From NCBI GenBank assembly GCA_003162615.1, contig PMNG01000214.1, positions 1-8,958 on the forward strand: a stretch of 8,958 nucleotides of DNA, given 5' to 3'. The position numbers and the translations under genes are program-made. The notes beneath the pieces were generated by a model. The model searched no databases. It was not told the DNA's origin and was given only the letters and a program-made list of their open reading frames with translations. Positions 1-5,593 of this stretch are shown piece after piece. This stretch comes from Methanothrix sp. GTDB lineage: Archaea; Halobacteriota; Methanosarcinia; Methanotrichales; Methanotrichaceae. The stretch's first letter is position 1. Each line of letters begins with the position of its first letter.

Positions 1-62
1 TATGGATATCTCACAAACCTAGTCGTTGTGATCCTATCCACTATGTCGAAGAGGTCCTCCAA
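1..62 (-). other. possible 5' end of a minus-strand gene running off the left edge
   Basis: Read on the minus strand from a TTG at 62-60, about 20 codons are open to the window edge and give a protein-like peptide (LEDLFDIVDRITTTRFVRY). The frame is open only a few codons further upstream before a TAA. No Shine-Dalgarno motif is visible. It may instead be another frame-shifted piece of the decayed gene to its right. I do not recognise a family, and the call rests on peptide composition alone. Confidence 0.15.
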
Positions 63-99
63 TCTAAGCCGACATTAGTCAGGCTCAGTTGCAGCTTGA

Positions 100-466
100 A
101 CACACGAGATTTGCCGTCAATGCAAAGTACAACTTGGTTCCAGCGGTGAAGGTTCCGGTATCGTAGACCTGACCGATGTTCATACTTAAAGACTACATCA
201 TATCTGTAGATAACTCCTGCTGTCTATCTTGTCGCCATCTTGTCTCTGTCTGGGGCAATAGCCAGTCACCTTCGTATGGATAACAGGCCTCGTCAGGTAC
301 GCCGTTGTTACGGAATAATCAATGCGAAGGCAAAATTCCAGTCACTATCGCAGCAGTTGTCACATCCTCTGAAGAGAGATCCGCTTCAGAGATATCAGGA
401 TCCGTTAGGTGGGTCTTTCCGGGATATCTTCAGGTTTGATTCAATAGTCCCTACAGTGGCATAACT
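100..466 (-). pseudogene. remnant of a papain-family (C1) cysteine peptidase gene
   Basis: No intact frame exists, but minus-strand pieces in different frames line up in the order expected of an archaeal C1 peptidase. They are SYATVGTIESNLKISRK (about 466-416), which resembles the helix after the catalytic Cys; PDISEADLSS (399-370), which resembles the 'xLSExxLxSC' segment; GCDNCCDSDWNFAFALI (367-317), which resembles the 'GCxGGxxxxAxxYI' segment; and NNGVPDEACYPYEGDW (309-262), which resembles the 'GVxxEACYPY' segment. Further pieces, VIYRYDVVFKYE (about 215-180) and NIGQVYDTGTFTAGTKLYF (about 180-124), look like a downstream surface or beta-sandwich region. TGA and TAA stops and at least two frame changes separate the pieces. 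The Gln/Cys part of the active site is not recognisable upstream of 466, and the catalytic His/Asn segment is not seen. It is a dead gene. The family assignment is from remembered motifs. Confidence 0.5.
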
Positions 467-501
467 ATGACCTGTGATGTGTCTCAACTGAACGTATATA
501 C

Positions 502-547
502 ATAAATATTTCTAAATAGTGTATAAAATTATGGATAAATATTTCTA
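502..547. repeat. 13-bp direct repeat, 33-bp period
   Basis: ATAAATATTTCTA occurs twice exactly, at 502-514 and 535-547, in an AT-rich stretch about 185 to 230 bases upstream of the metallopeptidase gene. The 33-bp offset is close to three helical turns, so both copies would present the same DNA face. They could be paired regulator sites or duplicated TATA-like elements. The core AAATATTT is itself palindromic. Confidence 0.4.
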
Positions 548-596
548 CCTTCAGAGGTAAAAGGAAAAGTGTGTCTCCAGTACGAGAAGAACAATT

Positions 597-653
597 TGTC
601 TTCTGTTGAAGACAGGTGTAAACTATTAAAGAACAGCCACTACTCTTCAACAG
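597..653 (+). promoter_or_regulatory. two mutually exclusive hairpins upstream of the DUF45 gene
   Basis: A short hairpin TGTCTTC/GAAGACA (597-603 with 608-614, loop TGTT) competes with a longer-range perfect 10-bp pairing CTGTTGAAGA/TCTTCAACAG (603-612 with 644-653, loop of 31). The two share bases 603-612, so only one can form at a time. This is the geometry of a leader switch. It lies 77 bases ahead of the ATG at 730, but no transcription start is known, and it could also be a DNA-level repeat. Confidence 0.3.
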
Positions 654-729
654 TTTGGAGCGAACAACAAAAATGATTCGTATCAAGCGATAGAAATAAG
701 ACTAGAGTACCAAACAGGGAGACTTATAT

Positions 730-1215
730 ATGGAGATAATAGTCAAACGATCCCCCCGTCGCAAAAAGACCATCCAGGCCCGAATGGTAGGAGGTGCCAT
801 GGAGGTGCTGGCTCCAGCGTCCATCTCCAACAAAGCCCTTGAAGGCCATATCTCGCGCCTTCGCGCCAGACTGGAGCTGCGAAACTCCTCAAGGAGCGAC
901 GTAGACCTAAATGAAAGGGCCATGTACTTGAACAAGAAATATTTCAATTGCGAACTCGCATGGGAGAGCATAAAATACTCAACGCGCCAGGAGAGAAGAC
1001 GCGGCTCCTGTACAACTCTAAATCGGACCATCAGAATTAGCCAGAGACTGGCGAAGATGCCCCAGTGGGTCGAAGATTACGTCATAGTTCATGAGCTGGC
1101 CCACCTGATCGAACCAAACCACGGTAAACACTTCAAGTCACTGGTAAGAAGATATCCGCTGGCTGAGCGTGCCATAGGGTTCCTGATGGCCACGGAAACT
1201 GCTGAATATCGCTAA
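730..1215 (+). CDS. YgjP/DUF45-type zinc metallopeptidase-like protein
   Basis: A 161-residue protein of the YgjP (DUF45, SprT/WLM-like) family of predicted zinc-dependent hydrolases. The metal site is plain: HELAH at residues 121-125 followed by H131, giving HExxHxxxxxH (H121, H125 and H131 as ligands, E122 as the general base). The family pattern HELxHxxxxNHxxxF is kept. The N-terminal half is basic, with a beta-rich start (VKRSPRRKKTIQARM). It is shorter than the bacterial YgjP (about 230 residues), as archaeal forms often are. There is no signal peptide or membrane span, so it should be cytoplasmic. The ATG at 730 is supported by AGGGAG at 716-721, 8 bases upstream. Both sides are long spacers, so it is probably monocistronic. 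The physiological substrate is unknown. Family call firm, function open. Confidence 0.88.
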   Translation: MEIIVKRSPRRKKTIQARMVGGAMEVLAPASISNKALEGHISRLRARLELRNSSRSDVDLNERAMYLNKKYFNCELAWESIKYSTRQERRRGSCTTLNRTIRISQRLAKMPQWVEDYVIVHELAHLIEPNHGKHFKSLVRRYPLAERAIGFLMATETAEYR

Positions 1216-1282
1216 AGACATTTACCACACGGCAGGATCCTCCAAATGGCGATCCAAAAAAACGACAAATATGATATATAAC

Positions 1283-1399
1283 ATGGAGTGCCGCATTACT
1301 ATAGTCAAAAAATCGTTGTTGACTGCAAACAAATCAACAGTTGAGGATTTTACCTACACCTTCCCTGTCTTTAACTGGAAGCTGGTGGTGTTACAATAG
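1283..1399 (+). other. 38-codon mini-ORF, possibly a decayed gene start
   Basis: ATG at 1283 to TAG at 1397. The peptide begins MECRITIVKK and later has PVFNWKLVV. The opening and the 'PVF...VV' element are faintly like the small TIGR04076-type proteins, but far too little remains to claim this. There is no Shine-Dalgarno motif; an AT-rich TATGATATATAAC lies just upstream. It could be a remnant or chance. Confidence 0.15.
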
Positions 1400-1574
1400 C
1401 AAAGCATGACTTAACGTTCTGCAACCAAAATCACGACGTTCACTCGAGCTCGAGAAGTCGTCTAATCTAATCAACGCACTCCGCCAAAACCCTGAGAGTG
1501 CACTTCTTCTGGTCATCACTTCTGCCTAGGGAAAATCCTAGCGAGACCCAACCGCGAGAAGCTCTGGTCGGCGG

Positions 1575-1611
1575 GCAGCTCATAAAGTCGTAATCAGTAA
1601 AATTGAGCTGC
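1575..1611. repeat. 8-bp inverted repeat
   Basis: GCAGCTCA at 1575-1582 pairs perfectly with TGAGCTGC at 1604-1611 across a 21-base loop. No poly-T follows directly. Length and spacing make chance a real possibility in a spacer of this size. Confidence 0.3.
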
Positions 1612-1674
1612 TTATTCATCTATTTTATCAAAAAACACCCTATGACTCGATAGATCTGGCTGGAGGAAAACCAA

Positions 1675-1812
1675 ATGGATACTAATCAATTTCAACTCGA
1701 ATACCCGCGAAAGCAGTGCTGTCTGCTTTTTTATTTAATCTTAATTAACTTGAATATCCACAGGACATTTTCTTACTTACCAACAATTCTATTAGGATCG
1801 CGTAAATCTTAA
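1675..1812 (+). other. 45-codon mini-ORF with a strong ribosome binding site
   Basis: ATG at 1675 is preceded by GGAGG at 1662-1666, a full anti-SD match 8 bases away, which is the strongest such site in the window. The reading frame ends at TAA 1810-1812. The peptide is short, with a hydrophobic middle (CCLLFYLILINLNI, residues 15-28) that could be one membrane segment, and no recognisable family. A terminator-like hairpin falls inside it (1710-1733), which argues against a translated gene. It may be the surviving 5' end of a lost gene. Confidence 0.22.
1710..1733 (+). terminator. hairpin followed by a T-run
   Basis: AAAGCAG (1710-1716) and CTGCTTT (1723-1729) form a perfect 7-bp stem with a TGCTGT loop, running straight into T-rich sequence (TTTTATTT). 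It looks like an intrinsic terminator, yet no recognised gene precedes it. Archaeal termination depends mostly on oligo-T, which is also present. It could end an unannotated transcript from the upstream spacer. Confidence 0.35.
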
Positions 1813-1838
1813 ATTTTGGAACTCTAGCATCAGTATTA

Positions 1839-1868
1839 CAAGTCAGTAACTCAAATACTGACTTGAGT
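1839..1868. promoter_or_regulatory. perfect 10-bp inverted repeat with an overlapping alternative stem
   Basis: CAAGTCAGTA (1839-1848) pairs with TACTGACTTG (1856-1865) around a 7-base loop. An overlapping stem ACTCAA/TTGAGT (1849-1854 with 1863-1868) uses the loop and part of the right arm, so the two exclude each other. It lies about 115 bases upstream of the lamin-tail gene. It could be an operator for a dimeric regulator or a leader RNA element. Confidence 0.35.
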
Positions 1869-1982
1869 CGAAAGATGGTCGGTTGGTTGATAGCCGATAA
1901 GGAGTTTAGCAGCCAGTGATAGTGTAAATGCAGAACACGCGACTGGTAGAATGGTAAATTAAGCAGATTAAGAGGTCTGTAA

Positions 1983-2417
1983 ATGGATAAAAAGAATACA
2001 TTAATAGTGTTAGCGGTACTTGCCGCTCTCTATATTGGAGCTGCTTATGCAGCCGATGATGCGAACAGTACAAAGTCTAAGATAACAATCAACAATGCAT
2101 GCTTTAAAGCAACCAGCCCCGAGAAGCAGAACCTCAATGGCGAATGGGTGGAGGTAGCCAATCAAGGATCAGCTGATCAAGATCTTAACGGATGGACTGT
2201 ATCAACTCAGCATAACCGCACCTATGCCTTTAATAACTTCACTCTTCAGGCAGGAGCTTCGGTGAAATTGCATACTGGGTGCGGGAATGATACGGCTACC
2301 GACATTTACTGGAACAAGAAGATGCCAATCTGGAATAACAACGGAGATATGGCGACATTGAAAGATGCCTCGGGAAATGTGGTTGCCAGATACCCGGAAG
2401 AACCTGCTAAAGCGTAG
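1983..2417 (+). CDS. secreted lamin-tail-domain protein
   Basis: A 144-residue exported protein. Residues 1-23 form a signal peptide (KK, hydrophobic core LIVLAVLAALYIGAA, then AYA before ADD). The remainder, about 33-135, is a lamin-tail (LTD) fold. It shows GEWVEVANQG (residues 53-62), then DLNGWTVS, then FTLQAGASVKLHTGCG (86-101), and finally the PIWNNNGDMATLKDASGNVV segment (115-134). C40 and C100 are the only cysteines of the mature part and may form a disulfide. NxS/T sequons at N28, N79, N85 and N102 suggest archaeal glycosylation. LTD domains are adhesion or DNA/polymer-associated modules; the role here is unknown, probably at the cell surface. The ATG at 1983 has GAGGT at 1972-1976, 6 bases upstream. 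It appears to be a single-gene unit. Confidence 0.85.
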   Translation: MDKKNTLIVLAVLAALYIGAAYAADDANSTKSKITINNACFKATSPEKQNLNGEWVEVANQGSADQDLNGWTVSTQHNRTYAFNNFTLQAGASVKLHTGCGNDTATDIYWNKKMPIWNNNGDMATLKDASGNVVARYPEEPAKA

Positions 2418-2428
2418 TAAACATTCTG

Positions 2429-2462
2429 ACCCGTCTTATTTTTTCCTGATCTTTATCTTTTA
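2429..2462 (+). terminator. T-rich termination tract after the lamin-tail gene
   Basis: About 12 bases past the TAG, pyrimidine-rich sequence contains T6 and further T-clusters (TTATTTTTTCC, CTTTATCTTTT). This is the usual archaeal oligo-T type of terminator. No strong hairpin is seen. Confidence 0.45.
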
Positions 2463-2542
2463 AGCCATCTCTTGAGCTAATCGCCGTGTGAGTATCTCAA
2501 GGCAAGCGCAAGGAAGAAATGCCATCCAAACATAATTTCCTC

Positions 2543-2548
2543 AGAGGT
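2543..2548 (+). promoter_or_regulatory. Shine-Dalgarno site deciding the DUF169 start
   Basis: AGAGGT ends 6 bases before the ATG at 2555. The alternative in-frame ATG at 2519 has GGAAG only 2 bases away, too close to act, so 2555 is preferred. Confidence 0.6.
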
Positions 2549-2554
2549 ATTGCG

Positions 2555-3295
2555 ATGAATCTTGAAGAGATGTCGGACATAATGAAGGAAACCCTCGGCC
2601 TAAAGGACAACATTGTGGGCGTGGCGTTGTTCAAGCGAGAAGAGGATATACCAAAGGATCTCGAGTCCCTGGAGAGGCCTTTTAATTACTGTCAGATGAT
2701 CCAGACAGCCAGGCTAAATGGAGAGAGCTTCCTAGCTCATGCAGATTACCACAAGTGCAAGGGCGGCGCATCCGGCCTGGGGCTGATGGAATGCCCCGAG
2801 AACATAGCCTCAGGGTCCTTGTACTTCGACAAGCTTCACAAGTGCGAGACGAAAGCTGTGGGGGTCAGTATGTCTGCGAGCATGCCTCGTCTGCCCGCGG
2901 GCAGCACCGTGGCGACTTATGTCGCTCCTCTGGATAAGATGGTCGTAAACCCGGACGTAGTGATATTTGTAGGAAACCCGCTTCAAGCCAGGAGAATAAC
3001 CCAGGCCACTATGTACAAGAATGGTGGCAGGTCTACCTTCAACACTGCGGGCATACAATCCTTCTGCGTAGATGCCACCTCGTCGCCATACATGAAGGGA
3101 GAGGTTAACGTATCCCTGGGATGTGACGGATCGGCTAGAAATGCAGGCCTGGACGACGACAGCGTTGTTGTAGGAATACCCTTTGGCATGATGGAATCCA
3201 TCTGCACAGTCCTAGAAGAGCACTACCAGGATTGGGATGCCTTCATGAGAGGATGGCAGGCAGCAGTCAAGAAAGAAGCTGCCGAAATCAGATAG
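2555..3295 (+). CDS. DUF169 family protein
   Basis: A 246-residue cytoplasmic protein of the DUF169 family (COG2043), common in methanogens and other anaerobes and without an established function. Seen in the sequence: an N-terminal helix (MNLEEMSDIMKETLGL), then VGVALFKREEDIP (21-33), a Cys in RPFNYCQM (C46), HKCKGGASGLGLMEC (C68 and C80), HKCETK (C97), a central VVIFVGNPLQARRITQA (135-151), and GCDGSARNAGL (C190, 189-199), followed by VVVGIPFGMMESI. The repeated, conserved cysteines suggest a metal or redox cofactor, but that is inference. No signal peptide. It follows the lamin-tail gene by about 135 bases, with a T-rich tract between, so it is probably separate. Its stop lies 7 bases from the stop of the convergent reductase, so the two transcripts likely overlap at their ends. 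An upstream ATG at 2519 would add 12 residues. Confidence 0.85.
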   Translation: MNLEEMSDIMKETLGLKDNIVGVALFKREEDIPKDLESLERPFNYCQMIQTARLNGESFLAHADYHKCKGGASGLGLMECPENIASGSLYFDKLHKCETKAVGVSMSASMPRLPAGSTVATYVAPLDKMVVNPDVVIFVGNPLQARRITQATMYKNGGRSTFNTAGIQSFCVDATSSPYMKGEVNVSLGCDGSARNAGLDDDSVVVGIPFGMMESICTVLEEHYQDWDAFMRGWQAAVKKEAAEIR

Positions 3296-3302
3296 CATCG
3301 AT

Positions 3303-3998
3303 TCATTCTATTTTTTTGCAGCTATCAGGTCTAACGTCGCCGACATGCCACCTGAGCAGAGCGCCTTCGCCGAACTGCTCAAGAGAGATAAGCTCCAGCT
3401 TTGGAAAGTTGACAGAGAATCCGGCACCGCCTACAAGTGATGGAGCAACTTCGCCTCCGATAAGCATGTTCCCAACATAAACATAAATCTCGTCCACAAG
3501 GCCTGCACTGATCATGCTCCAATTTAGGATTGCACCTCCCTCTACCATAAGCCGTTTAACGCCAAATCCATGAAGAAACCTCATTAGCTCTATCAGGTCC
3601 ACGCGATCTTCACCGGAGACAAAGATCTTACACCTATCAGAGAGCGCGGCCAATCTCCCAGACGGTGCAGCCCTGGAGACAGCTATGATGCATCCGGCTC
3701 CCAGAACCTCGGCATCCGGAGGAGTTCGAGCAAGGCTGTCAGCCACTATTCGCAAAGGATTTTCGTATGCGCCTCCTTTCAGCCTTTCCATGCGAAGCAG
3801 CTCTGATTTGACCCTGAGTCCGGGATCGTCGGCCAGGACGGTTCCAACACCTACCATAATCGCATCGCTCGACGCCCTGAGTTCATCGACCCTGGTCAGA
3901 TCTTCTTTCCCCGATATCCTGACCTGTCTGTGTAAAATTGAGCTGATCTTGCCGTCTGCACTCATGGCACTGTTGATAAAGACGAAAGGTCTGTCCAA
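3303..3998 (-). CDS. rib7: 2,5-diamino-6-(ribosylamino)-4(3H)-pyrimidinone 5'-phosphate reductase
   Basis: A 231-residue stand-alone RibD C-terminal (DHFR-like) reductase of the archaeal/fungal Rib7 type (EC 1.1.1.302). It reduces the ribosyl side chain of the GTP-derived pyrimidine to ribityl with NAD(P)H, on the route to riboflavin and the deazaflavin of coenzyme F420. Hallmarks are FINSAMSADGKIS (residues 7-19), GVGTVLADDPGLRV (50-63), PLRIVADS (81-88), the nucleotide-binding VEGGAILN (152-159) and DEIYVYVGNMLIGG (169-182). The length is right for the family. The start is a TTG at 3998: a TAG lies three codons upstream, AGGAG lies 6 bases before it, and the next ATG is already inside the conserved motif. 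There is no fused deaminase domain, as expected in archaea, where reduction precedes deamination. It is divergent from the amidohydrolase gene. Confidence 0.9.
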   Translation of the reverse strand: MDRPFVFINSAMSADGKISSILHRQVRISGKEDLTRVDELRASSDAIMVGVGTVLADDPGLRVKSELLRMERLKGGAYENPLRIVADSLARTPPDAEVLGAGCIIAVSRAAPSGRLAALSDRCKIFVSGEDRVDLIELMRFLHGFGVKRLMVEGGAILNWSMISAGLVDEIYVYVGNMLIGGEVAPSLVGGAGFSVNFPKLELISLEQFGEGALLRWHVGDVRPDSCKKIE

Positions 3999-4086
3999 GG
4001 GGGGCTCCTACGAAAGTTCCGGCTTAAGATATTAAGAGAAGTTGTCAAGAGAAGCTAAATAGATTCCCACGATAGTGAGCATAAGG
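3999..4086. promoter_or_regulatory. divergent promoter region with a CTTAA-GATA-TTAAG palindrome
   Basis: The roughly 80-base gap serves the minus-strand reductase and the plus-strand operon. It contains the inverted repeat CTTAA/TTAAG (4023-4027 with 4032-4036) and the AT-rich GCTAAATAG (4054-4062). The latter lies about 27 bases before the ATG at 4087, and read on the other strand about 60 before the TTG at 3998. It is therefore a candidate TATA element for a leaderless plus-strand transcript. AGGAG at 4007-4011 (minus strand) is the reductase ribosome site. Confidence 0.35.
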
Positions 4087-5142
4087 ATGTCCAGAAATCG
4101 CGAAACTGTCCTATCCGGTACCATAATCCAAGGAGATGATTTTCGGCCTTTAGAGGGCTATTTGTGCGTAAGGGATGGTATCATAAAAGAGATCGGCACA
4201 GGTCTGGTTGATTCCGAACTCCAGGGCATAATCTGCCCGCGTTTCGTAAACGCTCACACTCACATCGGCGACTCGGCATTCAAAGATCCACCGTTCTTGC
4301 CCCTGAGAGAGCTAGTTGGGCCGGGCGGGCTCAAGCACCAGCTCTTGGCCAAGTCCCCCAGAGCGGTTTTGGTCGAATCGATGAGGAGGACACTTCTTGA
4401 TATGATCGCTACAGGAACCTGTGCGTTTGCTGACTTTCGCGAAGGCGGCCCGGAAGGCGTGGAAATGCTCATTGAGGCTCTTGAGGGATTGCCCTTGACT
4501 GCAAGAATCCTGGGAAGGCCCGATGACGGCTCCCTGGATATCCACGGTTCCGCTTGGGGACTGGGCATTAGCAGCACCAGGGATCATGAGCTTGAGGCAA
4601 TCAGGCAGATGGCAAACGGAGCCAGGTGCTGCTCCAAGGCAGTGGCCATCCATGCTGGAGAAGCAGGAACGGACGACATCTCCGAAGCCCTTAGTCTAGA
4701 CCCCGATTTTCTCGTTCACCTGTCAAGGGCATCAATAGAGGACTTGAGAAGGGTTGCAGCTTCTGGCGTGCCGGTCGTCGTCTGTCCCAGATCAAACCTG
4801 GTAACCGGAGCAGGATTGCCAGATGTTAAGGAGATGATCAATCTGGGCATAACCGTCGGCGTTGGAACCGACAACGTCATGCTTAACTCGCCGAACATGT
4901 TCTGCGAAATGGAGCTGGTATCGAAGGCTCTGCTGCACGACGATAGACAGGTATTTAAGATGTGCACTCTTAACGGAGCTAAGATCATGGGAATTGACGA
5001 GAAGGCTGGGTCGATATCCGAGGGAAAGGAGGCCAGGTTGATGGTGATCGATAAGTTGTCTGACAACATGTGGGGTTCTTCGGATCTTCTGGCAAGCGTC
5101 GTAAGAAGGGCCAGGCCTTCGGATATACTGGCCATATTTTAG
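4087..5142 (+). CDS. amidohydrolase-superfamily aminohydrolase (AtzA/TrzN/SAH-deaminase-like)
   Basis: A metal-dependent amidohydrolase of the COG0402-like kind that usually hydrolyses amino groups from heterocycles (guanine, cytosine, adenosyl compounds, triazines). Numbered from the ATG at 4087 (351 residues), the metal-site residues are HTH (H57, H59), HAGE (H189, E192), H211 in FLVHLS, and D262 in VGVGTDN. All are present, so it should be active with one metal ion. The chain has the usual start of the composite beta-sandwich (TVLSGTIIQGD...GIIKEIG) and its closing strand (GSISEGKEARLMVID). At about 350 residues it is shorter than typical 420 to 450-residue members. No signal peptide. A GTG at 4075 is possible (4 more residues), but it has no Shine-Dalgarno motif. 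It is the first gene of an operon with the stress protein and the CBS protein. The substrate is unknown; the divergent riboflavin-pathway reductase hints at a pyrimidine. Confidence 0.85.
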   Translation: MSRNRETVLSGTIIQGDDFRPLEGYLCVRDGIIKEIGTGLVDSELQGIICPRFVNAHTHIGDSAFKDPPFLPLRELVGPGGLKHQLLAKSPRAVLVESMRRTLLDMIATGTCAFADFREGGPEGVEMLIEALEGLPLTARILGRPDDGSLDIHGSAWGLGISSTRDHELEAIRQMANGARCCSKAVAIHAGEAGTDDISEALSLDPDFLVHLSRASIEDLRRVAASGVPVVVCPRSNLVTGAGLPDVKEMINLGITVGVGTDNVMLNSPNMFCEMELVSKALLHDDRQVFKMCTLNGAKIMGIDEKAGSISEGKEARLMVIDKLSDNMWGSSDLLASVVRRARPSDILAIF

Positions 5143-5150
5143 GTGTTATT

Positions 5151-5588
5151 ATGTTTGAAAAAATATTGATAGCAACCGATGGATCTGAGCACAGCGAGAG
5201 GGCAGCCAGGGCAGGAGTAGAGCTGGCAAAATTGGCTTGTGGAACTGTGACGGCCCTTTACGTAGTAGACATTAGCAAGATGAGCCATCTTCCGGATGAT
5301 ATGCTGCTATTCAGCATCAGGGACATACTGAACCGTGAGGGGAAGGAAGCAGTTTCGGACGTCGAGAAGCTGGCTAAAGAAGCCGGAGTCGCCTTCGAAA
5401 AGACTGTCAAGGAAGGAAATCCCGGAGAAGAGATCATTGACTATGCCAAAGATGCGGGAATGAGCGTCATTGTTATGGGCAGCGTTGGACGTACAGGCCT
5501 CGATAAGTTCCTTCTAGGAAGCGTTGCGGAGAAGGTTGTTAGGAACTCCAAGGTTCCGGTCCTCACTGTCCCCAAGGGGGCGATTTGA
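5151..5588 (+). CDS. universal stress protein (UspA family)
   Basis: A single-domain, 145-residue Usp protein of the ATP-binding kind. It opens with KILIATDGSEHSERAAR, where D10 is the conserved acidic residue after strand 1. It ends with the ATP motif G-x2-G-x9-G-S, seen as G110, G113 and G123-S124 in GSVGRTGLDKFLLGSVAEKV, then VPVLTVPKG. It should be a cytoplasmic homodimer that responds to energy or redox state. The start ATG at 5151 has AGGTG at 5141-5145. This motif shares its first bases with the hydrolase stop codon (5140-5142), which shows tight operon linkage. An upstream extension from 5070 is only overlap with the hydrolase gene. It is followed without a gap by the CBS gene. Confidence 0.92.
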   Translation: MFEKILIATDGSEHSERAARAGVELAKLACGTVTALYVVDISKMSHLPDDMLLFSIRDILNREGKEAVSDVEKLAKEAGVAFEKTVKEGNPGEEIIDYAKDAGMSVIVMGSVGRTGLDKFLLGSVAEKVVRNSKVPVLTVPKGAI

Positions 5589-5593
5589 GCCCC
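5577..5593 (+). promoter_or_regulatory. hairpin over the usp/CBS junction
   Basis: GGGGC (5577-5581) pairs with GCCCC (5589-5593) around a 7-base loop that contains the TGA stop of usp and the TTG at 5585. The only G-rich ribosome site for the CBS gene lies in the left arm. Ribosomes finishing usp would melt the stem, so it may couple translation of the two genes. Confidence 0.35.

Larger units (their letters stand above)
1216..1982. other. 767-base intergenic stretch without a convincing gene
   Basis: No open frame of normal length on either strand. It contains two mini-ORFs (1283-1399 and 1675-1812), an 8-bp inverted repeat (1575-1611), a hairpin with a T-run (1710-1733), and a perfect 10-bp inverted repeat with an alternative pairing (1839-1868). 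There are also smaller palindromes: CTCGAGCTCGAG at 1443-1454 and CTAGG/CCTAG at 1526-1541. It may hold gene debris or an untranslated RNA, and I cannot decide between them from sequence alone. Confidence 0.5.

Noticed and set aside
240..464. 74-codon plus-strand open frame
   Set aside because: It lies antisense to the papain-like remnant, has no ribosome site and a composition unlike the genes here. The minus-strand homology explains the sequence better.
465..686. 73-codon minus-strand open frame in the AT-rich spacer
   Set aside because: No ribosome site, random-looking composition, and it spans the direct repeat and the inverted repeats.
702..1031. 109-codon minus-strand frame
   Set aside because: Antisense shadow of the metallopeptidase gene, whose HExxHxxxxxH motif and ribosome site establish the plus frame.
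1443..1454. CTCGAGCTCGAG palindrome
   Set aside because: A self-complementary 12-mer without spacer; it resembles a chance doubled restriction site and has no context to support a function.
4260..4653. Two overlapping minus-strand frames inside the hydrolase
   Set aside because: Antisense shadows; the metal-site motifs are on the plus strand.
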